Source: Hyalella azteca (lineage: Eukaryota; Arthropoda; Malacostraca; Amphipoda; Hyalellidae). From it: DNA of 64,000 nt. The notes beneath the pieces were generated by a model, which made no database searches, was not told the origin of the DNA, and saw only the letters and a program-made list of their open reading frames with translations. The stretch lies in assembly GCF_000764305.2 (NCBI RefSeq), contig NW_025936095.1, positions 186,001 to 250,000 on the forward strand. The letters run 5' to 3'. A program made the position numbers and the translations under genes. Positions 12,401 through 22,100 of this stretch are shown here, in pieces (the stretch's first letter is position 1; every line of letters begins with the position of its first letter).

Positions 12401-12787
12401 CTGTTTTTCACTAACATTTTGCAACAATTTCAAGGCGCTGCTATAAATTAATACTTCGGAATAACATTATCTTCCTACAAGAATTTTTGCCCATTAAGCA
12501 TAGTGTTTGTTGACTTAACTTACTTTTCGAATAAGAAACAATTATGGAAGCATAACAAGCGGGAGATATTGTCATCTTCATTGAAAAGATGTTAACACAA
12601 AACTTAGACACAAAAATTCCAAGTGTGTATTTCTTACAAATTAACTGGCTTCATTAATTCTTGTGCATTGTCAATAACAATGCACAGGCCTAGCAACCGA
12701 TACCGTAACTAATATTTTACTTTATAAAAATATCATTTCAGGTCACGAGAAAGAAAAGAACAAGAGCCTAAAAAAGCTCCAGATTAA
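449..12787 (+). CDS. CFAP57: CFAP57/WDR65, cilia- and flagella-associated WD40 coiled-coil protein (5' partial)
   Basis: CFAP57 is an axonemal protein needed for assembly of inner dynein arms. Seventeen exons read in consistent phase: 449-650, 1078-1295, 1760-1864, 2666-2776, 3554-3712, 4022-4198, 4506-4667, 5462-5646, 5794-5908, 6154-6335, 7829-7979, 8641-8784, 10303-10518, 10953-11042, 11579-11728, 12184-12293, 12742-12787 (TAA). They encode 840 codons. The first six exons give the C-terminal WD40 blades (DRTFLLWDY, CGSCSFSHGGQYLAAADG, EGVVLAWDVATG, EDGVVVVWGV), and the rest is Glu/Gln/Leu-rich coiled coil. Exon-by-exon similarity to the animal family continues to the C-terminus. The N-terminal propeller lies before base 1. 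Three introns use GC donors (5909, 7980, 10519). Exons 2, 7 and 12 are bordered by tandem arrays, and the donor after exon 14 abuts a MITE. The start of exon 5 was chosen by phase and is less certain. Introns not listed separately hold nothing I recognise. Confidence 0.9.
828..1158 (+). repeat. 121-bp tandem triplication of a CFAP57 acceptor and exon start
   Basis: Three copies with period 121 start after a CAG acceptor at 836, 957 and 1078. Each carries the splice acceptor and about 80 nt of exon. Only the third continues into the conserved rest of the exon (1078-1295). Since 121 is not a multiple of three, read-through from copy 1 changes frame and reaches a stop. Copies 1 and 2 therefore look like decoy acceptors or pseudo-exons. 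Confidence 0.9.
4614..5170 (+). repeat. 54-bp in-frame minisatellite carrying a CFAP57 splice donor
   Basis: The 3' end of CFAP57 exon 4506-4667 and its donor (CTAGAG then GTTAGT) are repeated with a 54-bp period. Donor copies occur at 4668, 4722, 4825, 4879, 4933, 4987, 5048, 5102 and, diverged, 5164. Because 54 is 18 codons, the array stays open in frame through most of its length and would add 18-residue heptad-like units (HLHQIQELQHHL). An adapter-like sequence at 4777-4814 interrupts it and a 6-bp irregularity precedes 5048. Confidence 0.9.
4777..4814. other. Tn5 mosaic-end (Nextera) adapter junction, assembly artefact
   Basis: A 38-bp perfect palindrome is made of two 19-bp Tn5 mosaic ends back to back (CTGTCTCTTATACACATCT followed by its reverse complement). 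This is the junction of Nextera mate-pair libraries and not arthropod DNA. It sits inside the 54-bp array, where gap filling would be difficult. Confidence 0.97.
6747..7623. mobile_element. Non-autonomous hAT (Tol2-like ends) in a CFAP57 intron
   Basis: The element is flanked by perfect 8-bp duplications CTTATTTT (6739-6746 and 7624-7631). Its termini are inverted: CAGAGGTGGCAGTAGCG at the left and CGCTGCCCAGCTCTG at the right. CAGAGGTG termini with 8-bp duplications are typical of Tol2-group hAT elements. Both subterminal regions are filled with GTAGCGG/CCGCTAC repeats. There is no transposase ORF, so it needs a transposase in trans. Confidence 0.85.
7107..7304. repeat. Large foldback inside the hAT element
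   Basis: Two arms of roughly 90 bp are near-perfect inverted copies around an AT dinucleotide centre near 7190-7215. Shared blocks include ATGGATGTCTAC and CTACCAATCTCAAAAAT. It may be a second MITE nested in the hAT element or the element's own core. I saw no target duplication. Confidence 0.75.
8280..8634 (+). repeat. 60-bp tandem array abutting a CFAP57 splice acceptor
   Basis: Five to six copies of a 60-bp unit (anchored by AAGGAAGGCTGTTGTAGG) run up to the exon that begins at 8641. The 3' four copies are nearly identical and the 5' copies are diverged. Every full copy contains GTTGTAG, a possible acceptor. The real exon follows the last copy, where the sequence becomes TTGTGTACAG. Confidence 0.88.
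8969..9505. mobile_element. Rearranged copies of the Tol2-like hAT MITE
   Basis: The segment is rich in CCGCTAC/GTAGCGG repeats. At 9190-9213 it contains the family terminus reading CTACTGCCCACCTCTG. Sequence at 9214-9450 is the inverted counterpart of the interior of the 6747-7623 element (about 6840-7045). The left end near 8969 resembles a decayed terminus. No matching 8-bp duplication was seen, so this is a composite or rearranged insertion. Confidence 0.7.
11054..11305. mobile_element. MITE inserted into a CFAP57 splice donor
   Basis: The element is about 252 bp with roughly 35-bp terminal inverted repeats starting ATGGTTGAACTA. It is flanked by 9-bp duplications GAGTATAGC (11045-11053 and 11306-11314), a length typical of Mutator-like elements. 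It lies 11 nt after the exon end at 11042, and its left duplication is part of the donor GTGAGTATAGC. A truncated relative lies at 24190-24278. Confidence 0.82.
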
Positions 12788-13158
12788 GAGGCTGCCAGGA
12801 TATGGGCATCTTGCAGGATGTAAGCCAAACGTAGGTATTCATTTCTTGCTCAAAATGACATATTTAACTGACGAGAACACAATTGTTGAATGAAACAATG
12901 ACATGAATCGCGCAATAATATTCTTTGACCAGTTTCATTCGACACATGAATGGCAACAATGGATATTTGTCAGGATTCTCAAGTTCAATGAACTCAGGAC
13001 ACAGATCACAATCTTAACACAAATATTTACACAGATCACAATCTTCTTTTATTTCAAATATTGAATTTTCTTCCTCATTGTGTTCTGCTGGTACTATATA
13101 ATCAAGCTAACTAAACACTTCTCAATAATTACTAACTCTTTCGGAAAAATTTTCCTAA
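12788..13158. other. Spacer between convergent CFAP57 and PRKRIP1
   Basis: This 371-bp AT-rich spacer holds the 3' ends of two convergent genes. No repeat or ORF was seen apart from a poly(A) signal for the minus-strand gene. Confidence 0.7.
13048..13053 (-). promoter_or_regulatory. Poly(A) signal of PRKRIP1
   Basis: AATAAA on the minus strand, 105 nt past the PRKRIP1 stop codon. It is the nearest canonical signal. Confidence 0.55.
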
Positions 13159-16100
13159 TCAAGTATCCTCCTTCTCTTTCAATTTCAAAATATTTTTATT
13201 CAACAATTCTTTGAGACTTTTCTTAGTGCATGTACTTTCACCAGCCTTTTCCTCACTGGGGATATCAGAACTTGTTGCTTCTTCTTTCTCATCCTGCATG
13301 TTGTTTTGACTAACGTTTGTATCACATGAATCAGGTAGATTATTTCCATTAACCTCAACAACACAGTTCTCATCAGACTCCTTCACTCTGTCCTCACATT
13401 TGTTTGCTTCCTCATCTTTCTCTGCAGAATTTCCAGGCACATTCTCCTCTTCACTCTCCTCACTGTCCTCAGTCTCAGAACTGCTGCTGCTGTTATTCTT
13501 GTTCCCCGGCGCCCCTTTGCTGCGCTTGGCTCGGAGGTGTTGCTTCCTGCGTTGTCGCTTGGCTCGTTTCTTAGCAGCTTTCTCAGCAGTGCTGCGCTCG
13601 TTTTCTTTCAGCTTGCAGTGATATTCATAATCCAAACGTTCCTGAAATAATGCATTTACTGTAGGAAATTTGTTCATTTGTGGATAAGCTCAAGTTGGGT
13701 ATACATTGAATAGCATTATATATATACGTATCATATTATATATACTCTACTGGTTGGTAGATAGAATTTAAACTAAATTTGATTGATTTAGAATGTTAAC
13801 AATGCTACCATTGACAGGGTTGGACCATTTTAACATTAAAGAAAAGAAACCCTATAGTTCTCAAAAAGTATTAGCCTTACAAAAATTGTGTTGATGGCTC
13901 TTGATTCTTGAAGTACCATGATATAAGCTACAAATGCAATAAAGATAGATATTTTATATATTCACCATATACCACTATTTAAAACACAAAATGTAAGCCC
14001 TACAAATAATCAAAGTCAGCCTGTCTTATGGTACAATATATCATAAAATGCACAACTTGAGAGGTTGATAAATAAATGTACCTATAAGATTCAAAACGTA
14101 GTTTAATTAAGTAGCACATTTGTTATTGATAATTACAGTTCATATAAAATTTTCAAAATTGCATCTATTTGAATGAATGCAGACTTGTCAAAATTTCATT
14201 TCTCTAACAATTCGCATTTGTGAAGAATGCCATATTCAAGATCTCCAAATATTTTGTACAATACAACTTCAGATTCATCTAATTTGTACAGGGTGGGGCA
14301 GAACCGATTGAGCAGTTTTGAGGCAAAATACAAGAGTAACTGAGGTACATAACGAGAAAGTTTATTTTCCTTGAGGTTAGCATAACATACCATTTAGAAT
14401 ATTTATGTTTTAAAAATAATATCAGGAAGATGGTGGCCATTAGCTGCAACACTGTTGGAGTTGTTCTCGGAAGTTTCCTACAGCACATTCACACATATGG
14501 CCATAACCTCAGTAATAATCCGTTCTCTTAACTGTGGTAGGGTGTGAGGGCGATTTCTGAACACCCTTTCTTTAAGATCTTCCCAAAGAAATTGCAAATG
14601 CTCAAATCAGGTGACCTTGCAGGTCACTGTAAATCACCCTACATAGACACCAGATGTCTGGGAAACCTGCATCTCAAAACATTGAGTGACATTCGGGCTG
14701 TATCGGCCGTAGCCCCATCCTGCTGGAACCACATGTCTACCAATGCTTTATTTTCAACAATGTTTTCCATCCTGGGCTGCAAGAAATTTTGCAACATTGC
14801 AGCATAGCATTCGGAATTCACTGTAACGGTTACTCCCTCCTCCTCAAAGAAGTATGGGCCTATCACACCAAATTGTGAGATGGCACACCAGATCAATAGT
14901 TTGAGAGAATGTAGTGGTCTTTGATATATAAATTTGGGGTTATCTTCAGCCCAGGAACAAAATTTTTGCTTATTTACAGTCCCACAGAGGTCAAAATGAG
15001 CCTCATCACTGCTGAAGAATGCTGCGATGGGAGAAATCTGTCCAAGCATGTTCTCACACAGATTTTGGTGGCTGGCAAAGTCTGCTTTGTTCAATTGTTT
15101 TGCCAACATCATTTTGTAGGGATGGAAATGCAAATCCCTATGCAGAATCCTCCTCAAACTGCATGAGGAGATTCCTAAAGCAACGGCATGCCTTTGTACA
15201 GAACACCTTGGCAAGTGGATGACTGCTGCTCTCACCCTCTTGACATTTTCCGGTGTTCTGATGGACCTGCATTGACCATGTGTATCTCTTCTTAGTGTGC
15301 TACCAGCTGCCTAAACCTGCCTAACCCAGGACAGATTGTGTTTGCCTGAGAAAGAGCATCATTGCATGGAATAGTCAACTGGCGCTGTAAAGCTCTTTGC
15401 ATTGCAATCACGGATGGATTGTTCTCCAAATATGAGCGCACAGCAAAGCCACAATGTTCCCCTGACCACACCATGTTGGCTACAGAAATGGGAATACCAG
15501 AAGGGCTGGAAAAAAAAACACCCACACGCCCATCCCCTTCCTTCCCTGCAAGCACTGACTGCTCTAAACTGTTCAATCGGTTCTGCCCTGTTCTGTATCA
15601 TTTCCTTTCATTTTAATCCATGAAAAATTATCTATGAAAATTTTTCACGCATGCATATTTCATAGCATACAAACAGCTTATGAAGGAGTAATGAGAAAAA
15701 GTTCACCACTCCCTTATCTATATACACAAATTATAATTAATCTGAGTAAATATTCCTTACTTTTTCAGACATCTGATGAAGAAACTCTTGTCGAGCATAT
15801 TCTCTGCGTCTGATGTGACGGTAGACATGAAATTCACCACTGCCTGCTCCTGCACTAGACCCCATAACATTCCTCACAAATTCTGGAGCATTTGGGAACT
15901 TCTTCTCTTTAGGTCTTTCAGGAATGAAGGCTGGCTTTTCCTGGAATAATTGTGAAAATAAATTACCAATGCAGTATTGAATGAGAATCAATACAGAAGA
16001 CATTTTTAAGAAATTTCTGACTGATAGGTGTTTGAATGGGCATCATGTTTATTAAACCAAATAACAAGAATTAGAGTTATAGAATACATATAGATATATA

Positions 16101-19100
16101 TGAATGTTCCTAAACTGATCAGTGTTCAGAATGAGAATGTAAAGAAGTTGATTGAAAAATTAATTTAATTTCTGCTCGCTCAGTAATTTAGCCTTGTTTC
16201 ATTATAATAACCCACAATTACCCATCATTTTTACCCTCTATTTTACAAAAGTACTGCCAATATTCCACTGATTAAATTAGTGCTTTGCCACTATGCAACT
16301 AAGCCATAGACAAAACTAATTCTACAATAATTATCTATAATCTAAATGTTACAAAAAAACTGCAACACTAACAACCTAACCTAGCCACTCTCTGGTAAGA
16401 AAAAGGTCTGTCTTTTAACCCTTTTGTGACTGACGGGACTGTGACGTCCCGCTCAATGTTTTACTCCATAACTTGCATACAGCGTATCATTCGAGGCATA
16501 GCTAACTACAGGGACACATGAGTAACACTCCTGCGCCTATGTCAACTCAAAAGTAATTGACTGACGGGACTGTGACATCCCGTCCAACGATTTACTCCAT
16601 AACTTGCATGTAGCGCTAAATTCAAGGCATAGCTAACTACAGGGAAATATTAGAAACACTCTTGCGCCTACATATGTCCAATCTAAAGGAATATTAATGA
16701 AGGTTTTTTGGGATATGTTATTATATAAGCTATTACACATGTTTGCCAAAGGAAGTTTGTGATATTATACAACTACTAACAAAAACATTACGAAAATATT
16801 TTTTTTTATCAAAATCAGTGATGTCGCAAATTGTGTCACCTCAGTTGGAACCATATACTACCGGGATTTTCTAGTCCCAAATATATAATTTTTACCGTTA
16901 ACATATATTTAATTAGTTTTTACGGAGATGCAATATTCGGTTTAAGTTCATGATGATTGTGTAGAAAAATGCGAATAAAAAGTTGTAGAACACATTGCCG
17001 TCACGAAAGGGTTAAGGCCTTAAGTTTCTTGAATTTGATGCTGTGAATTCAATTTTTGAACTGTGAACACATTTTATAAATCATGGAAGTTGACATTCAA
17101 ACCATAAAAAGATTGGCATACAGTATCTGTGATTTCATGGTTTACCCTAAAAATAGGAACGTACATTTTATCTACTTCACATTAGACTAATCAGAGCCAA
17201 TCAACCTGAATCAAGTATGTTATTATTGAATCTTTTCATTTTTTCAAAGATGCATCATAGTTTCATGGCAGCTAGCAAACTGTCTCACTTGACAGGTATG
17301 AGACCATTGACAAAAAACATTTAAAAACAGGGTTGGCGATTTTTTAGATTTAAAAAAAAAAAATCAAAAAAATCAAAAATCAATGATTTTTTTTATTTTT
17401 TTCATGATTTTTTTGATTTTATCAGCTTTTTTGTCTTTTTGAAATTTTATTTCTTATGTTGCAATTAGCCTACTAACAATTACAGTATTTTCTTATATAA
17501 TAGTGGACTTTTAGTGGTTATTCTGAAATAAAAAAAATATATTTAGGGATTTAAGTCATACAAGAAATTGAAACAAAATCGGTATATTCAGTTTATTCTC
17601 TCAAGTTATCAACCATCCTCTTTCCTTTATTAATAAACTACAAATTACAAAACAATAAAAATAGATAGGTATTACACTCTTGCCTAAAGCAATACTGACT
17701 AATAACATTAGCAATTAGTCACCTTTTCTTAAAGGTTGAAAAAATCAAACTAAGAATCTCCCATTTGCTAAAGCCAAAAGCTGAAATAAAACTGATAAAA
17801 TCTAACACTTTGTATTTTTTTCAAAAGCAACAAATAATAATAATTGACATTACTACAATTTTTTTTCATTACCATTGCAACGTGAAAACCTCAAACTACA
17901 AGAAACATTCACTATCTAGAATCCAGGTACCTAATTAAGTTGCTACTTGAGAGATTAATGGAGATCGTCTCCATCTGCCTTCCTATTGAGCCGCTTGAAA
18001 ATGAAAACTAATTTTGCTGCTTTTGCAGTTCCTAATCGATTTCTTATGCTAGATTGCACAAGTCCAAAAGAAGAGAAAATTCTTTCCACTCCAGCAGAAG
18101 AGGCAGTTGTAGTAAATAATTTAGTCATCAGCTCACGGTCATTGTCCTTCAAATTACTCCCTAGTGCCAACCACCAAACAAGAGGTCCAGCTTCTGTGGA
18201 GAAGTCTGAAAACAAGTATGGAACGAACGGTGGTAACTTGGCTTTGAATTTCATTATTAGAGGCATGCTGTTGGGAAATTCCTCATGAGCCCATTCCATT
18301 GCAGAATTCTCTTCTTCAGGTGATAGCTGTTGACCTCTATGGACTGGATGCAATATATTGGCTAGGTAATGTGCAGGGGTTAATGCTTGCTTTTTTCGCT
18401 TTTCTAGTTTTGTGACAAAATCAGCACCATCATGGTCATCAAAATCTTGATTAAGTTGGCCTTCAAGGTTTTTCCACACTTCCGTTGCATCACCAATATT
18501 ACAAGCATCACTCTGAACTTTGTCTAGTGCAACTGAAATGTGTTTCAAAATTTTTAGCATATCTTCTGCAGTACGCTTTATGTTTCTGTCCATCACCTTT
18601 CTAATAATGCTCTTGTCTAACTCTTTCCTCTTTTCTCCATCGCATACACCTAATAATATTGGCCAATTTTTTAGGTACACTTCCAAACAATCGGCAAGTG
18701 TGTTCCAACGCACATCTTGAGGCACCACAAGTGCTTGCCCTCCAGCAGCACGATATGCAGCAGAAGCTGCATGGTTGTTGCGGAAGTATTTAACTATTTG
18801 AACTACATGTTCTTTAATATTGCTGATCTCAAAGTCCTTTGCTAGTAGGTTCAAAAGATGAGCAGAGCAACCATAGCATATTAATCCATTTTCCTTCATC
18901 AGTTCTGTTCTCATTTTTGTTACATTTGCAGCATTATCTGTAACAAAGCTGCCAATTTTGCATCTGAATTTTTGTTCAGCAACACTGATAGAGTTTTTCA
19001 CTACTTCTAGTAGGTACTCTGCAGTGTGAGAATGGCCTGATGTATCCACTGTATCAACCAAGTGCACTTCACAAGAGGTTGATGAATGTACCGTGACTGA

Positions 19101-22100
19101 CGAACATATGACTGGCTCATTTGAAACATTACTCCATCCATCAAGACTCATGCATACAGTCTGACCCTGCAACATGTTCACAGCCTTCTCAGTTTCCGAG
19201 TCAAAAACTTCGTCCAATAATCTACCCGCCACATCCCTTCGGGTTGGAAGTTTGTAGCCAGGTCTTGCTGCATCCATCATTTCTCTGAAACAATCATGTT
19301 CAACAAGTCTGAAAGAAGAGTTTGTACCATAAATCATTCTTGCAACCAGATAATCAAGACATTTTTTATCTTCCTTTGTTGTCTTGATTGTAAATTGTTG
19401 CATGGATCCAGAACTGAGTGAACATTTTTTTACAGCAGGTGAGGCTGCTACTGTTGTGCTAGGCTCTTTTTGTGATGGTCCTTGTGGTGACAAAAATACT
19501 GGTAATGGTGATGGAGTACGTGAGTGGCTCCGCTTTCTTGAAAGAGTCCAAGGTGTGGATGATGGTGGTTGTGGTGTTGATGTTCGTGGAGAAAAGCCAG
19601 ATGTTCCAGGTTGTGAAATATCATATGCTTCATCAGTTGCTGAGGATATATCTGAATTATGCTCAGAATTCAACTCTGAAAGAAGAAAAACAAGAGAACA
19701 AAATAGACCATTACTGATATTAATAAATTTTGATTTCTTCATGAGTAGAATGCTCATACTCAAAAGTACCTAATGTTTCAAATAATGAGTCTTCATATAT
19801 AAAAATAAAATAGTATTAAGAACATATACCTAGCTATAGGTATATGATGTATTATGACTTTGACTTCTAATCTATTGAGTGCCTGGAAACCACAAATGCT
19901 TTAAAAAAGAGTAGAGATTGCAACTTTTCAAAACTCAGAGTGACATTACTTTCAGACTTGGAGTTTTCTACTCTTTCCAAACATTAAAGTAGGCAGGTAA
20001 TATCATGTACACCAGACTGTAGTCTAAATTCCTATTCAAATGAAAAAGGAGTTCAAGGACGCTTTTATTTATCAAACAAGATTTTATTTTATTTTTATCA
20101 AACCAAACAAGAATTACTGAATTAGGTATGTGTATTTTTTGAAGTTCTTAGCAAGTACATGCTTATTGGTAATAAGTAAATACTAAATAGTAATTGGTAC
20201 CAATATGTTGGTGGTTAATCTTAATTTTACCTGGTAGCTCGGCTTGCTCTGGCAAAACCATAATACCATCTTCCTCCTCTTGCTCTGAATCAGGCTGGTC
20301 AGGCAATTTGCAAATTAACTTGTGATTGCGAAGTCGTTGAACTAAACCTTGCAACTCTTTACCACAGTCCTTACATCTTGCTCTTATTCCTTTCGACTGT
20401 CCACTTGGAATCTCATCAAAGTATTTCCAAATCGCATCTTTCTGTCTTCCTGCTTTTCTCATGTTTTAGTAGTTACTGAAGTAGCTATGGTACGCTACTT
20501 ATTTGTCACTAAAATAATCTCTTTCACTTATGTGATAAGGTATGTCAGTAATGTCACTGATGGTATAATCACAGAATTTACAATAGTATCAAATAGAATC
20601 AAATGTAACAACTTTTTAGCAAAAATTGTAGATGGAAAGAAAGAAAATTACATTTTTAGGAACAGATTTACAAGATTACAAAATACAAATATAACTATGA
20701 TTTTGGAACATGTATATGGATGGCTGAAAATGGCAGTTATTGCCTCAATTATAGCCAACAGGCCAAGGTGGTGTTTACCACTTTGGGACTTCTGGGTAAA
20801 CAATTATTGATATGCCTATTCATTAGCTTTATAAAGTTTGTATGGAGCAAGGTAACAAGCTAAATATTGACTATTTAACTGGCTTCAATATACAAAAACA
20901 CCTCAGGAATGCAGATCTTCTAAACATTGAAGAGACACATAACAGATGGGTAGCTGATTGCGCAGTGCACAACACTATCAATAGATCTATAACTAGTTTT
21001 ATGTCCTATAAATCTACCACACTCTACCTTCTAAACACACCAACTAGTAGTGACTGAGTGACTGACTGTACTAATCCATCCCATTTGATTCAGACCAATA
21101 CTAAACATAGACTGAACGACAACCAAACAAACCTCAAACGACTTTAAACGAGACTTATGTTATGAGAAAACCTGACACTGTTTGAAATAAATATGTACAC
21201 AACAAAAGTCACAATTCAAACATTTTATTACCATTTACTGCATTTAATTATTTTATATATAATTTTATAATTGTAATTGTTTTGTTTCTAGTTATAGGTA
21301 AATTCACATATTTAAAGATTGAAATTTAATATTTTAATAAGAATACTCATATTAGGGTGGAAAAGTCAAGTGGCCTTGATAGTCAAGTGGTCAATACAAT
21401 CTCAACCAACCCTTCTTATATAAGCTAGGTAGCACGTGTAAATTGTATAATGTAATTAATTAATAATATATAACAAATAGTTAGTTAAAGACTACTTATA
21501 GCCTTATAAGAATTAGCTAAGCTGCTAGCTATGTACAATGTATTGCAACACTTGATGCCTCTGTACCAAAAACATAGGTACAATCCATTGAAACGTAATA
21601 CACACTAAAGGCAACAGGTTTATATTCCAATTTGTCATTGCACATTTATACTAAACTAAGAATAACAATACCTCAAAATAAATCAAAGACTGCCACTCAA
21701 TATATTTAAATATGTAAAAAAATAAAAAAAATAAAAAAAATCATGATTTTTTTATAAAAAATTCAAGTGATTTAATCACGTGATTTAATCATTTTGATTT
21801 AATCATTGCCAACCCTATTTAAAAAGCAAAAGATTTGGATTCCAAGTCATTGCTCCGACCTCTACCCAATTTATAAATATTAGAAAAATTGCTTATTTGT
21901 TTTATTTTTAACAATCCCCCACAATTCTGGCTATGAAATGATCTTTTTCAACAACAATTTCAGAAAATTTCAGCCCAATTTTCAAAATAGAACCCAATCT
22001 GGATTCTGGGCTACCTACTAGGCATTTGCCTAAAAATATAAAATTACAGTAAAATCTAGTGTTTCACAAGAGATTGTAAACAATTGCTTGCAATTTGTGG

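Noticed and set aside
19384..19773. Plus-strand ORF of 129 codons
   Set aside because: Antisense shadow of the hAT transposase exon, with no recognisable domain.
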